Notes: generated by a model from the sequence alone, not told the origin. Shown: positions 26,356-35,927, numbered from the stretch's first letter. The stretch is DNA of 64,000 nucleotides from Loigolactobacillus coryniformis subsp. coryniformis KCTC 3167 = DSM 20001 (GCF_002706425.1 NZ_CP017713.1:2728001-2792000); one strand, 5' to 3'. Translations and numbers: made by a program.

Positions 26356-26795
26356 TAACAAAAATTAGAAATGATTATGATTATATTTTAATAGACGTTC
26401 CGCCAACGCTATCAGCATATACAAATAATGCCGTTTTAGCCTCAGATTACGTAATTATGGTTATGCAGACTCAAGAGCAATCTTACTCAAGTTCTTTAAA
26501 ATTTGTAAGCTATCTTCAAGGGCTTAGAAAAGACTATGACAAATCATTTGATTTGCTTGGCATTATTGCCTATCTGGTTAAAAAAGACGGACCTGTCGAT
26601 CATGAAGTGTTGAAAGCCGCTAATCAAGCCTTTGGAAAAGCCCTATTTCATGGGAACGTATTTCAAAGAGAACGTGTTAAACGTTTCGGAAAAAGTGGAA
26701 TTAAAGATGAGGATATGTGGGACAAAAGGGCTTTATATATGTATCAAGTAGTATTAGATGAAGCTCTATCACGAATTAATCTGTTGGAGGAGTAG
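26356..26795 (+). pseudogene. parA: parA plasmid partition ATPase, 5' half removed by IS30
   Basis: The open frame continues upstream of the ATG at 26457 to the IS30 end. There it encodes NDYDYILIDVPPTLSAYTNN, the Walker B region of a ParA partition ATPase, followed by VLASDYVIMVMQTQEQSYSS and about 100 C-terminal residues. Walker A and the whole N-terminus are missing. The 3' end is joined to a ribbon-helix-helix gene 4 bases downstream, the usual order of a plasmid par operon. This marks DNA to the right as plasmid-derived. An isolated 112-residue protein could still be made from 26457, but it would not be a functional ATPase. Confidence 0.85.
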
Positions 26796-26798
26796 AAT

Positions 26799-27038
26799 AT
26801 GCCGGAAAAGAAAAGTCTTTTAGATCAGATTGATGCAGAGAGTCAATTAAAAGATGGCGACTCTCCTTTTAAACGAAAAGAAAAAACAAAACCATTACGA
26901 GTTAGAGAATCATTTTACAATGATATTCGAAAAATTGCCTTCGAAGAAAATACAAAAATGGTTGAGATTTTAGATGACATAATAAAGCGTGGGCTTCGAA
27001 GCTATAAAAAGAGTCACCCAGTTACAGATTACAAGTAA
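26799..27038 (+). CDS. Ribbon-helix-helix-type plasmid partition partner
   Basis: 79 residues. The N-terminal half is charged and flexible (DQIDAESQLKDGDSPFKRKE). The C-terminal half, KPLRVRESFYNDIRKIAFEE followed by a helix, resembles Arc/MetJ-type ribbon-helix-helix DNA-binding proteins and small lactobacillus plasmid proteins of the DUF5388 kind. It follows the parA remnant by 4 bases with a GGAGG site, so it is the centromere-binding partner by position. The last codons and stop lie inside a 33-bp perfect palindrome that may be its binding site. Confidence 0.75.
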   Translation: MPEKKSLLDQIDAESQLKDGDSPFKRKEKTKPLRVRESFYNDIRKIAFEENTKMVEILDDIIKRGLRSYKKSHPVTDYK

Positions 27039-27053
27039 CTTGTAATCTGTAAC
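27021..27053. repeat. 33-bp perfect palindrome, candidate partition site
   Basis: GTTACAGATTACAAGT, a central A, then its exact reverse complement. It overlaps the stop codon of the ribbon-helix-helix gene. Half-sites (CTTGTA, AGTAACTTG) recur without pairing up to about 27082. It could be a parS-like centromere, an autoregulatory site or a terminator, though no T run follows. Confidence 0.65.
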
Positions 27054-27362
27054 TTGTATCTTGTAATAAGTAACTTGCAATTTTAATTTAACCTGAACAA
27101 AATACGCTTACGACTCAAATGCAGGCTTTGGAATCCAGCGATGCTAACAAAGAAAAAAGTAAATAATTACGCGCTCTCAGACAACACGTTCACCTTTTAG
27201 ATGTATACTTTCGTTTAAATTAAGCAGAATGCGTTTATATCACGTTATAAAATCAAAATTTTATTAGACAATAAAAAAACACCACCCAAATTAATGAGTA
27301 GTGCTTTTTGATATGCAATTGGCATAAAGATCTGAATAAATAGAAAGTTAACTATATTTTAG
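27054..27362. other. Intergenic region between par remnant and IS256 remnant
   Basis: AT-rich. It contains the degenerate half-sites mentioned above and a weak A/T-flanked hairpin near 27277-27312 (ACCAC against GTAGTG) that may be a terminator. No gene recognised. Confidence 0.4.
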
Positions 27363-28210
27363 AGAGCGTAAAATAACTTGTGTAAACGCATAAAAAGATT
27401 TCTAAATTGTATATAACTAGGGAATGAACTTACCACAGAAATTATCGCTACGCTAGTCCAAAAACAAGATTTAGACGAAGTTTTTCGGCACCACCTCGAA
27501 ATTGCGATTAACCAGCTGCTTCAAACCGAACTGGCAGCTTTTTTAGGCTATGAGCGCCACTCGTATGCTGGAATTAACACTAGAAATAACCGCAATGGCA
27601 GTTATGAACGCTCGTTTGATACGAAGTATGGTCAACTCAACTTAACCATTCCGCGGGATCGCAATGGTATTTTCCACAACCACATCTTGCCAGCCTACGG
27701 TCGGCACAGTGACAGCTTGGAAACAACGGTTATTCAGCTATACACCAAGGGAATTACCACCACCGAAATCGCCTAACTCATTGAGAAAATGTACGGTGCT
27801 CATTACTCCAAAGCCACGGTTTCCAACATGACCAAAGTCGTTGATGAACAAGTTCAAGCTTTCCAGCAACGGCGACTGCCTTCGCAATATGCGGCCATCT
27901 TCTTAGATGCCAATTACCTGCCTTTAAAGCGGGACACCGTCCAAAAAGAAGCGGTTCATTGTATTCAACCAACTTGATTGCGAACTTTAACAAGCATCTC
28001 AAACGCAACCCCAACCACAAAGAACAATTTCCAACGGAAGATTCACTGAATCGATTCCTGGTTTCTCAGTTTAACGTCTACAACGAGAAGTCCATGAAGC
28101 GAATCCATCGCAGATTCAACGGACTTCAGGACACCCTGGAATCATCCTTTATTTAAATTAACTACATATTATATGTACGGAGGTATTTCATTTACACAAG
28201 ATTCTTGACG
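27363..28210 (+). mobile_element. IS256-family remnant
   Basis: The ends carry matching inverted repeats (GTAAAATAACTTGTGTAAA at left; the complement of TTTACACAAGATTCTTGAC at right). The transposase between is broken: translation gives NELTTEIIATLVQKQDLDEV and LGYERHSYAGINTRNNRNGS, then an in-frame TAA at about 27775. It continues with MYGAHYSKATVSNMTKVVDE, then an internal deletion near 27955, and ends with the typical C-terminus HLKRNPNHKEQFPTEDS. The usual ATG is also lost. Non-functional. Confidence 0.85.
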
Positions 28211-28257
28211 ATATCCATATTTACTCAATAGATTAATATCAAATGGTGAAAATCAAC

Positions 28258-28287
28258 GAAAAAAGGAGATCTATCAAGCGATCTCCT
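28258..28287 (-). terminator. Terminator of clpL
   Basis: AGGAGATC pairs with GATCTCCT, followed on the minus strand by a T run, 50 bases after the clpL stop. Confidence 0.75.
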
Positions 28288-28337
28288 GCCCAATAAATCT
28301 CCTCTTACATAAAGTTATTTATGAACACTGATTTAAG

Positions 28338-30452
28338 CTAAGCTGCCGATATCACAATCTCACCATCCACTAAATCAGCCTTCAAGTTTTTGACATCTAA
28401 GTGGTCAAGGTAGAAATCCGTTACCTTATCACGAATTTGTTGTTCAATTACTCGCCGTAATGGCCGCGCACCCATTGCTTCATCATAGCCTTGTTCCATC
28501 AGCCAATCTTTGGCCGCTTTAGTTACCTCAAGTTTGATGGATTTTTTGGCTAACGTTTTTTGTACATCCGCCAACATCAAATCGACAATTTGACTTAAGT
28601 CTTGCTTAGTCAGATGTGAAAATTCCACGATTCCATTAAAACGGTTCAGAAATTCTGGGCGGAAAAATGGTGCTAACTTATCCATTAATGACTGATCTCG
28701 TTGCTTGTCACCACTTAATGCTTCATTACCAAAGCCAGCATTAGAAGTAGCAATAATAATCGTATTTTTGAAACTAATGACATTGCCTTGTCCATCCGTT
28801 AAGCGCCCATCATCCATCACTTGTAATAGTAACGTTAATACTTGTGGATCAGCCTTTTCAATTTCATCTAATAATACAATGGAATATGGATTACGCCGAA
28901 CCCGTTCAGTTAGAGTATTAGCATTATCTTCATAGCCTACGTATCCAGCCGAGGTACCAATTAATTTCGACACAGCTGTACGATCAGCATATTCACTCAT
29001 ATCTAGCCGAATAATCGCATTTTTATTTCCAAACATATCTAAGGCTAATTGCTTAGCTAATTCAGTCTTTCCTACGCCAGTTGGGCCCACAAACAGAAAA
29101 CTTCCAATCGGCTGATCACCCTCTGAAAAGCCCGCACGGTTACGCCGAATTGCCTTCGCTACCATTTCAACCGCTTCATCTTGACCGATTACCTTACTTT
29201 TCAGACGCTTATCAAGATTTTTCAAATGCTCAATATCATTAGCGCCCATATCAGAAACTGGTATACCAGTTAAACGTTCAACCGATTGTGCCACATCATC
29301 AATCGTGGCAGTGATTTTTTCTTTTTGATCCGTTTCTTTAATTTTTTGCTTGGTTTCCTCGATCGACTTCTTGATATCAGCGGCTTTTTTAAAGTCCTCC
29401 GATTTAACGGCGGCCTCCTTAGCTGCCTCTAATTTTTTAACGCGTTGATCCAATGTCTCAACATCAGTTTGCGAATTTTTAGCCGCTAAATGAGCCGCAG
29501 TCATGTCGATCAAATCGATAGCTTTATCTGGCAAAGTGCGTTGTGGTATATATTGGATTGAATAATCCACAGCCGCCTTCAAAACATCATCTGGTAATAC
29601 AACATGATGATGCTTTTCGTACAGCTTTTTAACACCTTGTAATATACGTAAAGTGTCAGCGGCCGTCGGTTCATTAATCACAACATCATTGAATCGCCGT
29701 GCCAAAGCCGCATTTTTCAAAATAGTATTGCGATATTCATCTTGAGTCGTAGCCCCGATTACAGTCAGCTCGCCACGTGACAAAGCAGGTTTAATGATAT
29801 CAGCCAATCCTTTGCCACCATCTTCACCACCAGTGGCGCCCGTGCCGATAATCTGATGAATTTCATCGAAGAATAGAATAATATTACCAGCTGCTTTAAC
29901 TTCCTTTACTAGCTGTTTAATATTTTCTTCAAAAGAACCGCGATATTGAGTTCCTGCTTCCAAAGACGATAAATCAATCGAATAGATTTCTTTATCTTGA
30001 ATCGTTTCTGGAACTTTACCAGCCACAATTGCTTGTGCCAGACCTTCGACGACTGCAGTTTTACCTACACCGGCATCACCAACTAAGATTGGATTATTTT
30101 TCGTCCTACGACTCAAAATTTCTGCAGTTTCTTGAATCTCATTCTCACGTCCAATCACTGGATCTAGTAATCCATCACGAGCCTGTTCCGTCAAATTAGT
30201 CCCTAACTTTTCTAAAATCCCCCCTTTTTTAACAGCCTGTTTACCATCTTTAGATACTTCTATTGTTTTATTATTTTGGGGTAGCTTACCAGTTGCTCGG
30301 TATTGAGCAAACTCATCCGGTGTCAGCGATTGTCCATTAACTAAATACCGTGCACGCTCCGAATTTTGATTATCCATGCGCCGAAATAATTGATTGAAAA
30401 CATCATCCATATCATTGTTGAAAAAAGGATCATTTCCGTAGAAATTTGCCAT
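28338..30452 (-). CDS. clpL: ClpL chaperone ATPase
   Basis: A 704-residue HSP100/Clp ATPase. The short N-terminus ([20 protein letters not shown]) is typical of ClpL. AAA+ domain 1 has Walker A GDAGVGKT (125-132) and Walker [14 protein letters not shown] short coiled-coil middle region follows ([20 protein letters not shown]), then AAA+ domain 2 with [13 protein letters not shown] and a C-terminal D2-small domain. ClpL disaggregates proteins and confers heat and stress tolerance in lactobacilli, and is often plasmid-borne, as here. The start follows GGAGG. I could not find a convincing CtsR or CIRCE site upstream. Confidence 0.96.
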   Translation of the reverse strand: MANFYGNDPFFNNDMDDVFNQLFRRMDNQNSERARYLVNGQSLTPDEFAQYRATGKLPQNNKTIEVSKDGKQAVKKGGILEKLGTNLTEQARDGLLDPVIGRENEIQETAEILSRRTKNNPILVGDAGVGKTAVVEGLAQAIVAGKVPETIQDKEIYSIDLSSLEAGTQYRGSFEENIKQLVKEVKAAGNIILFFDEIHQIIGTGATGGEDGGKGLADIIKPALSRGELTVIGATTQDEYRNTILKNAALARRFNDVVINEPTAADTLRILQGVKKLYEKHHHVVLPDDVLKAAVDYSIQYIPQRTLPDKAIDLIDMTAAHLAAKNSQTDVETLDQRVKKLEAAKEAAVKSEDFKKAADIKKSIEETKQKIKETDQKEKITATIDDVAQSVERLTGIPVSDMGANDIEHLKNLDKRLKSKVIGQDEAVEMVAKAIRRNRAGFSEGDQPIGSFLFVGPTGVGKTELAKQLALDMFGNKNAIIRLDMSEYADRTAVSKLIGTSAGYVGYEDNANTLTERVRRNPYSIVLLDEIEKADPQVLTLLLQVMDDGRLTDGQGNVISFKNTIIIATSNAGFGNEALSGDKQRDQSLMDKLAPFFRPEFLNRFNGIVEFSHLTKQDLSQIVDLMLADVQKTLAKKSIKLEVTKAAKDWLMEQGYDEAMGARPLRRVIEQQIRDKVTDFYLDHLDVKNLKADLVDGEIVISAA

Positions 30453-30568
30453 ATTACAACACCTCCATAAAAATTTATATGTGTAACTTAGTGACCATAA
30501 TATCCTTTAAAACTACAACTGAATCGTATCACGATTTTTATGTATCGTTAAGTAAAGTGCTTATCGGT

Positions 30569-31804
30569 CGCGCGTTTTATAATCAAGTTAGCCAATTAGA
30601 TCCGGCTAATTGAAAAAATAAAAAACACCAAGACAAATCTCTGTTATCATTGATGTTCCAACACAAAAATGAAAGAGGTTATTGTCTTGATGCAAGAACA
30701 GAATACCACAGTCCGAGAAAAAGGTCACCACCTAACTTCATTTGAGCGCGGCAGAATCGCCACGCTACACAGCCAAGGATACTCTAACCGCGCAATTGCT
30801 AGAGTTATCGGCGTTTGTCATCAAACAATCAGTAATGAGCTACGCCGTGGTGAGATCGACCAAGTTAAAAAAGTGAACGGTCAACGGCAATATCACCGCG
30901 AGTACTCGCCAGAAGCGGCACAGGCCAAATACGAAGCTAACCGAATGTCCTGTCATCGACCTTTGAAACTCGCTGGTGTCGCTGACTTTATCCACTACTT
31001 TACGGCCCATTTGCACCAAGACGGTTGGTCGCCTGATGCCGCGGTGGGCCGTGCTAAACTTGAAGGCTTATATCAACCTGAGGAGATGGTTTCGACCAAG
31101 ACGTTATACCACTATATCGATGCGCAACTACTTGAAGTCCGTAATCTTGATCTGCTCGAAAAAAACCGGCGCCGCACCAAACACCACCATTCACCCAAGC
31201 ATAAGCGTCTGGCCGGACGAAGTATCGAAGAGCGACCTAAAAGTATTGATCAGCGCCAAGAGTTCGGTCACTTTGAGTTGGATACCGTAGTCGGTAAACG
31301 TAATGGCCAAGAAAGTGTCATTCTAACGCTGATCGAGCGCCAATCTCGCTGTCAGATCCTGCGTTTGATTGATGGCCGTGACGCCGATTCAGTCAACTAC
31401 GAACTGGCTAAGATCTGCCAAGAATATGGACACATCATGAAGTCCGTTACCGCTGACAACGGGGCAGAATTCGCAGCGGCGGGGACGGTGCTTGACGGGG
31501 TTGCCGACCTTTATTATGCCCACCCTTACCGCTCTTCAGAACGAGGCACAAATGAGGCGCATAATCGAATGATCCGTCGTGATGTGCCTAAGGGCCTGTC
31601 CATGGATACTTTGGGCCCTAGTGATATCCAAGCAGTGGAAGCCAAGCTAAACAACTTACCACGCCGGCAGTCAGGTTACCAAACCCCAAAAGAGCTTTTC
31701 TCCGCTGCCGCTGGCTAAAGATTGAATCTTTAAAATATGAATATCAATGAAAATACTGTCTTACCGGGATTTATTGCGTGGCTAATTTGTTCTTGCAATT
31801 TGGG
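30569..31804 (+). mobile_element. IS30-family element, identical copy A
   Basis: 1,236 bp, from CGCGCGTTTTATAATCAAG to TTCTTGCAATTTGGG. Copy B at 59898-61133 is the same length, with an identical transposase, in opposite orientation. The right flank is the 3' part of a small gene whose 5' part lies beside copy B, so recombination between the copies is indicated. Confidence 0.9.
30669..31718 (+). CDS. IS30-family transposase, copy A
   Basis: 349 residues, intact. Helix-turn-helix SNRAIARVIGVCHQTISNEL near residue 35; DDE core with FELDTVVGKR, TADNGAEF and SERGTNEAHNRMIRR. Same protein as the one at 59984-61033. Start ATG at 30669. Confidence 0.93.
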   Translation: MKEVIVLMQEQNTTVREKGHHLTSFERGRIATLHSQGYSNRAIARVIGVCHQTISNELRRGEIDQVKKVNGQRQYHREYSPEAAQAKYEANRMSCHRPLKLAGVADFIHYFTAHLHQDGWSPDAAVGRAKLEGLYQPEEMVSTKTLYHYIDAQLLEVRNLDLLEKNRRRTKHHHSPKHKRLAGRSIEERPKSIDQRQEFGHFELDTVVGKRNGQESVILTLIERQSRCQILRLIDGRDADSVNYELAKICQEYGHIMKSVTADNGAEFAAAGTVLDGVADLYYAHPYRSSERGTNEAHNRMIRRDVPKGLSMDTLGPSDIQAVEAKLNNLPRRQSGYQTPKELFSAAAG

Positions 31805-31950
31805 TAAAAGAAATTACTGGAAATGGGGCTTATTATCAAGTGGCTTGGCAAAAATTAGCCGATGGCTATGTCGCCCTCTATGGCACGACCCCGATTCAAA
31901 TAAGATCTGTACTAACTCTGAACGACATTTTTGAAGATGAGGAGGGGTAA
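31805..31950 (+). pseudogene. 3' part of a 71-codon plasmid gene split by IS30
   Basis: From the IS30 end the frame reads KEITGNGAYYQVAWQKLADG and continues to TLNDIFEDEEG and a stop at 31948-31950, with no start codon of its own. The 5' part (61134-61216) ends with the same codons KEIT beside the other IS30 copy, sharing the 13-bp sequence TAAAAGAAATTAC. Joining the parts gives a 71-residue protein. It lies 3 bases upstream of the ArdC/LtrC-like gene, with which it was originally co-transcribed. Confidence 0.8.
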
Positions 31951-31953
31951 ACA

Positions 31954-33078
31954 ATGCCAAGTAAAGCAGACGTTAAAGTCTGGAAAGCACAATTAGTTGC
32001 CCAGGCTGAACAACAAATCCTAAAATTAACCGATAGTGACCAATTTAAAAAGTACCTCAATACTCTGGCTAAATTTCATCATTATAGCACCAAAAACATC
32101 GATTTGATTTATGCGCAAAATCCTCAAGCCACTCAAGTCGCCGGTTTTAAGCAATGGCAGAAGGCTTTTAACCGCACCGTCAACCGGGGCGCAAAAGCGA
32201 TTCGGATTGCGGCTCCGATCATTAAGAAGCTAACACCAGCCGAGCAGAAGCATCTTGATACCACCGATGAGCGCGCCATTGTCGGTTATCGCTATCTACC
32301 CGTCTTTGATGTGGCACAAACTAGCGGTGAACCAGTGTTAAGTGCTAAAGACTTTGTCAAAGAAAATTTGGCCGATCATCAGAATGTGACAAGCTTATAT
32401 AACGCGTTCAAAGATTATTTAAACCAGCAAACCGACCTTAAAGTCAGTGAAGTGCCTTTAGCGACGCTAAATGGGGCTAAGGGGTATTTTCAACCCAGCA
32501 CTAATGAAATCGTCATTGGTGGCGATGAGCCCGACAATGCTTTGAAACTAAAGACGTTATACCACGAATATGCGCATAGCCAGCTACACGGCTTAAAATC
32601 AGCCTTTAAAGATCGGCCACGAGCCTATCAGGAAACCCAGGCCGAAGCGGTTGCGTATGTTGCCATGCAAAATATTGGCGTTGATACCAGTAACTATTCA
32701 CTCGGTTATGTGGCTACCTGGGCTAAAGATACAGCTGTGATCCATAGTGCTTTAAGTGAAATCCAGCAAGTTAGCAACAAAGTGATTGAGCTTAGTGACG
32801 GGTTAACCAAACAATTAGGCTTACAAGAAGTACAACAAGAGCCCGACCATGACCAAAAAAAGCTATCAGCCCAGGATCTTAATAAGTCCTATCAAGGCTT
32901 GCAACAACAAATTCAACAGGCAACTAGTCCACAACAGAAAGCGCAATTTAAAAACCAGTTAAACGATGTGCACCAAGAAATTAGTGATCGAACTCAAAAA
33001 CAACTGAAAGCATTTGCTGAACAGAATCCGGAAATCAAACAACCCAAATCCAAACTTGATCAAAGTTTAAAACGTTAG
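31954..33078 (+). CDS. ArdC/LtrC-like protein with zincin-type HExxH motif
   Basis: 374 residues. The N-terminal 100 resemble the ArdC ssDNA-binding/antirestriction domain (YLNTLAKFHHYSTKNIDLIY and GFKQWQKAFNRTVNRGAKAI). It is followed by an ImmA/IrrE-like metallopeptidase domain with YHEYAHSQLHG near residue 210 and ETQAEAVAYVA downstream as third ligand region. The C-terminal 80 residues are a Gln-rich coiled coil. Such LtrC-type proteins are carried by lactic acid bacterial conjugative plasmids and probably protect incoming single strands from restriction. ATG at 31954 behind GAGGAGGGG. Confidence 0.85.
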   Translation: MPSKADVKVWKAQLVAQAEQQILKLTDSDQFKKYLNTLAKFHHYSTKNIDLIYAQNPQATQVAGFKQWQKAFNRTVNRGAKAIRIAAPIIKKLTPAEQKHLDTTDERAIVGYRYLPVFDVAQTSGEPVLSAKDFVKENLADHQNVTSLYNAFKDYLNQQTDLKVSEVPLATLNGAKGYFQPSTNEIVIGGDEPDNALKLKTLYHEYAHSQLHGLKSAFKDRPRAYQETQAEAVAYVAMQNIGVDTSNYSLGYVATWAKDTAVIHSALSEIQQVSNKVIELSDGLTKQLGLQEVQQEPDHDQKKLSAQDLNKSYQGLQQQIQQATSPQQKAQFKNQLNDVHQEISDRTQKQLKAFAEQNPEIKQPKSKLDQSLKR

Positions 33079-33095
33079 CCAGTTTTTAAAGGCCA

Positions 33096-33235
33096 TGCTA
33101 TAATGTAATAGAAAAAGGAAGCCCTGCTGAAGACAGGACTTCCCATGCAAGCCGCTTCAAAGGCGGTGGCGAAGTTAATAAGACAGCATTAAGCTACCCT
33201 GTAACTGGCCAAAGTTACGCAGGGCGGCTTTTTTA
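33096..33235 (+). ncRNA. Candidate small structured RNA
   Basis: An extended -10 (TGCTATAAT, 33096-33104) is followed after about 7 bases by three hairpins: GGAAGCCCTG/CAGGACTTCC (33117-33143), CCGCTT/AAGGCGG (33151-33166) and a terminator stem with CCCTG...CAGGG ending in GGCTTTTTT (33191-33235). There is no ORF with a ribosome site; the only ATG gives 15 residues without one. The size (about 125 nt) and layout suit a plasmid regulatory or antitoxin RNA. I did not find a matching Fst-type toxin nearby. Alternatively it could be a processed leader. Confidence 0.5.
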
Positions 33236-33318
33236 TTTGTTCCTTTTGTCGATGTACGTTAGCAACGCTAAAATAAGGGTCTAGAATTTTTGGTGTTGGA
33301 AAGTATTTCCATTCCAAA

Positions 33319-33370
33319 AGTACTAGGGCCTTTTTGATAACAAAAAAGGCATCTAAGCCTCCCTAGTGCT
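33319..33370. repeat. Large nested hairpin
   Basis: An inner stem GCCTTTTTGATAACAAAAAAGGC and an outer stem AGTACTAGGG/CCCTAGTGCT (one mismatch). It lies upstream of the ISL3-type fragment and may belong to that element's left end or act as a terminator in either direction. Confidence 0.55.
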
Positions 33371-33413
33371 ATGCTTTAAGCGACGAAACTCAAGATAAGC
33401 GGGGTAGGAATAG

Positions 33414-33555
33414 ATGTCTCAACTAGATAATACACTTAAATTACTGGGAATTACAGACACAAACATTCAGGTGTTCGGTACTCGTGAGGAATTTCATGGT
33501 CGGGGCTCGGGTCGCAAAAAGTATTTGGTCATCCAGGCAGAGCTTACATTTTTCC
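33414..33555 (+). pseudogene. ISL3-family transposase, N-terminal fragment
   Basis: Encodes [19 protein letters not shown] then [14 protein letters not shown], the standard N-terminus of ISL3-type transposases. Homology ends near 33555 where unrelated sequence from the opposite strand begins. The DDE domain is absent. Start ATG at 33414. Confidence 0.7.
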
Positions 33556-33658
33556 CGCCATTAAAAAATGAAACGGTAAGACATGTTGATAAGCAGGCAA
33601 ATACCCACATGCCCTTGCTTTTATACATCTTGTAGTGCTGCTTTTCATTAATTTTCAA
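33556..33658 (-). pseudogene. Remnant of a KxYKxGKxW-type exported surface protein
   Basis: On the minus strand a strong AGGAGGG site is followed after 8 bases by a TTG start. It encodes [20 protein letters not shown] and a hydrophobic core [11 protein letters not shown], a slightly altered KxYKxGKxW signal peptide as used by glucansucrases and other large cell-wall proteins. The coding sequence is cut after about 34 codons by the ISL3 fragment. The original mature protein is unknown. Confidence 0.55.
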
Positions 33659-33849
33659 CCTAATTACCCTCCTGTTTTTTAACAGCTCATTCACATGACT
33701 GTTAGTCACCACTATTTGTTCTTCCACCACATTGAGCTACACCAAAAAAATTTGTGAGAACTGAATCTCACCGACTTCTCAGTCCTGCCATAGTTGTACT
33801 TATCACTGATAAATGAAGCACCTGCAATTAAAGTCACCCGTAACAGGAG

Positions 33850-34182
33850 CTATTTGACTTTGGGCGTAATGCCAGTCTGCTGACGAACCTTCTTTTGAAA
33901 ATATTTGATTTTCTTGTCATAGTCGTCAACAACTGCGCGAACATTCTGCTGCCCTTTCCAACCTGAATACCCGAACATCAACATGCCCAGTGCACCCAGG
34001 ACTAGGAGCACAATGCCAACGATGTTTAACCACAAGGTCTTGCCATGGAAGAAGTAGATCAGAACAATGCCAACGCCACTGAGAATGGTGCAAAGTTGAA
34101 ACCAGTAGCCTAGGTTTTTCAACATATGCTTCTGATACGCAACTTCTTTTTCGTATCCCTTAGTCATTTCGTCAATTGTCAT
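33850..34182 (-). CDS. Small two-helix membrane protein in the mannose-class PTS operon
   Basis: 110 residues. It has an N-terminal cytoplasmic helix (DEMTKGYEKEVAYQKHMLKN), two membrane segments (YWFQLCTILSGVGIVLIYFF and LNIVGIVLLVLGALGMLMFG) and a basic cytoplasmic C-terminus. It follows the EIID gene by 33 bases and is last in the operon. Function unknown; it may assist the permease. The ATG ending at 34182 follows GAAGGAAAA; an upstream in-frame start is less well placed. Confidence 0.75.
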   Translation of the reverse strand: MTIDEMTKGYEKEVAYQKHMLKNLGYWFQLCTILSGVGIVLIYFFHGKTLWLNIVGIVLLVLGALGMLMFGYSGWKGQQNVRAVVDDYDKKIKYFQKKVRQQTGITPKVK

Positions 34183-34215
34183 TTTGATTTTCCTTCTTCC
34201 ATACACGTTCGTAGT

Positions 34216-35061
34216 TTAGTAAGACAGGCCAGGGTTGAAGAAACCAACTAGAACACCGACGAGCGAAACAACAACGAGTAGCAGCATGGTCCAGATAGCT
34301 GAAACATGCTTCTTCGTCATCAACCACCAGCAGAATAATGTTACAAGTACTGTCAGCAAGCCCGGATAGATGCTGTTCAGCTTGTCTTGCAGATTCAGGA
34401 AGACTTTGCCATCAGCACCGCGTAATTTGAGTGATGTTGTGACGTTAACCCATGATGCCAGAACACCACCAACAACCATACTGCCGACAATCCCGATAGC
34501 GTGACGAACAGCCGCGCCTTGTTTACCAACTAAGAAACTAACCGCTTGATCACCGAAGCGATAACCACGGAAATAAAGGAAACGTTGGCCAAAGTATGCC
34601 ATCAATACCCAGGCAACAATGTAGAAAATCGCCCCGACTGGTGAGCCGCCAGTCGACATACCAAGGGAAATCCCTAAGAGAATGGGAATCAATGTCCCAT
34701 CAATCAATGAATCACCAATACCAGCGATTGGGCCCATCAGGCCAGCACGCATATCGTTAATGGTCTCGCCGTCAATTTCTTTACCGTTCGCACGCGCCTG
34801 TTCCATGCTGGCCGTAATTCCGACAATCACCGTCCCAAGCATTGGATTGGTGTTGAAGAACGCGGTGTATGCGTGAATGGCTTTGACCTGGTCATCATGT
34901 TTCGGATACAGTTTTCTGAGAATTGGCAGCATTGATGCCATATACCCAAAAGTCTGCATATGTTCTTGTGAGAAGCAGGTCAACGCACCCCAGAACCAAC
35001 GATGAAAAGATTTTGTCAGTGTTTTGTGATCAAGCTTTTTCATGTCATTTGTCGTTTCCAT
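34216..35061 (-). CDS. Mannose-class PTS permease component IID
   Basis: 281 residues. The IID family is recognised by HRWFWGALTCFSQEHMQTFG, NTNPMLGTVIVGITASMEQA, GLMGPIAGIGDSLIDGTLIP and LSKxLY-like C-terminal membrane helices. Works with IIC to form the membrane channel of a mannose/sorbose-type PTS. The ATG ending at 35061 lies 4 bases beyond the IIC stop and is preceded by GAGGAGGAT, so translation is coupled. Substrate unknown. Confidence 0.92.
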   Translation of the reverse strand: METTNDMKKLDHKTLTKSFHRWFWGALTCFSQEHMQTFGYMASMLPILRKLYPKHDDQVKAIHAYTAFFNTNPMLGTVIVGITASMEQARANGKEIDGETINDMRAGLMGPIAGIGDSLIDGTLIPILLGISLGMSTGGSPVGAIFYIVAWVLMAYFGQRFLYFRGYRFGDQAVSFLVGKQGAAVRHAIGIVGSMVVGGVLASWVNVTTSLKLRGADGKVFLNLQDKLNSIYPGLLTVLVTLFCWWLMTKKHVSAIWTMLLLVVVSLVGVLVGFFNPGLSY

Positions 35062-35063
35062 AA

Positions 35064-35927
35064 TCAAATATCCTCCTCATCATCATCGTCACTTGGTCCA
35101 TCTGCTGGTGCTGCACTACCCTTTGAAGGTGTGTTGTTAGAACTAGACATCTCAATTTCATAAATAATAACCGCAAACAGTAACGATACAACTGTGACTG
35201 AGACTAAGTTCAAATGTAGTGAAGCAGCAAGTGTGAACCCAACTAAGAACGGAATGAAATCAGCTGCTTTACCAACAATTTGCCGAAGCAGAATCGCAAT
35301 CCCGACACATGGCAGCATGCCGCCGACCGTGAACAGTGTCTTCATGGCAATGCCGTCCATTGGTAAGGCACTACGCAAAGCTGTAACCGCCGTAGCACCG
35401 TAGTATGTGAGTAACATTGTTGGTAAAAATGAGAACAATGCATGTGAGATCCAAGGCCAGCCAAAGTTAACAGCTGTTAATTTATCAAGCTTGCCATTAT
35501 GAACGTCTTTCCAACCAAAGGACTGCCAAACTAGGTTCATTGTTGCAACAGCGTAGTACAAAACCGTCCCGACAGTTCCGACTAATGTCCCAACTGACTT
35601 AGCCAAGTTAGCAGCACCGCCACCCAGCGGATTCAATCCTTGCGAAGAAATCGCAACCATTGCTAGAGGGATCCCAATATAAGAAATAGCACGAACATCG
35701 GCAGAAACAGTACCACCTGGGGTAACCAATGCGATATAAACCAACTGCATCGCAACCCCGCAGGCAATCCCTAACTGAAGATTACCTAGAATAATGCCAC
35801 AGACAAGACCCCCAACCAATGGACGGCCAATGGTATAATTACCAACCGCTTGACCAGCCATACATGAGTTGGAACATAAGCAAGCGAAAACACCTAAAAT
35901 AGCTGCTTGAAACCAACTAATTGTCAT
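35064..35927 (-). CDS. Mannose-class PTS permease component IIC with acidic tail
   Basis: 287 residues: a polytopic IIC protein (YTIGRPLVGGLVCGIILGNL, GVAMQLVYIALVTPGGTVSA, YIGIPLAM). The C-terminus carries an unusual hydrophilic acidic extension (SSSNNTPSKGSAAPADGPSD then DDDEEDI). Partner of IID downstream. A 1.8-kb IS lies directly upstream and separates it from IIB/IIA, probably disconnecting it from the operon promoter unless the IS provides read-through. Confidence 0.92.
   Translation of the reverse strand: MTISWFQAAILGVFACLCSNSCMAGQAVGNYTIGRPLVGGLVCGIILGNLQLGIACGVAMQLVYIALVTPGGTVSADVRAISYIGIPLAMVAISSQGLNPLGGGAANLAKSVGTLVGTVGTVLYYAVATMNLVWQSFGWKDVHNGKLDKLTAVNFGWPWISHALFSFLPTMLLTYYGATAVTALRSALPMDGIAMKTLFTVGGMLPCVGIAILLRQIVGKAADFIPFLVGFTLAASLHLNLVSVTVVSLLFAVIIYEIEMSSSNNTPSKGSAAPADGPSDDDDEEDI

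Noticed and set aside
30453-30568. CtsR or CIRCE operator before clpL
   Set aside because: No GGTCAAA direct heptads or CIRCE inverted repeat could be recognised.
33096-33413. Fst/Ldr-type toxin gene partnering the small RNA
   Set aside because: I read both strands around the hairpins and found no 25-40-residue hydrophobic ORF with a ribosome site.
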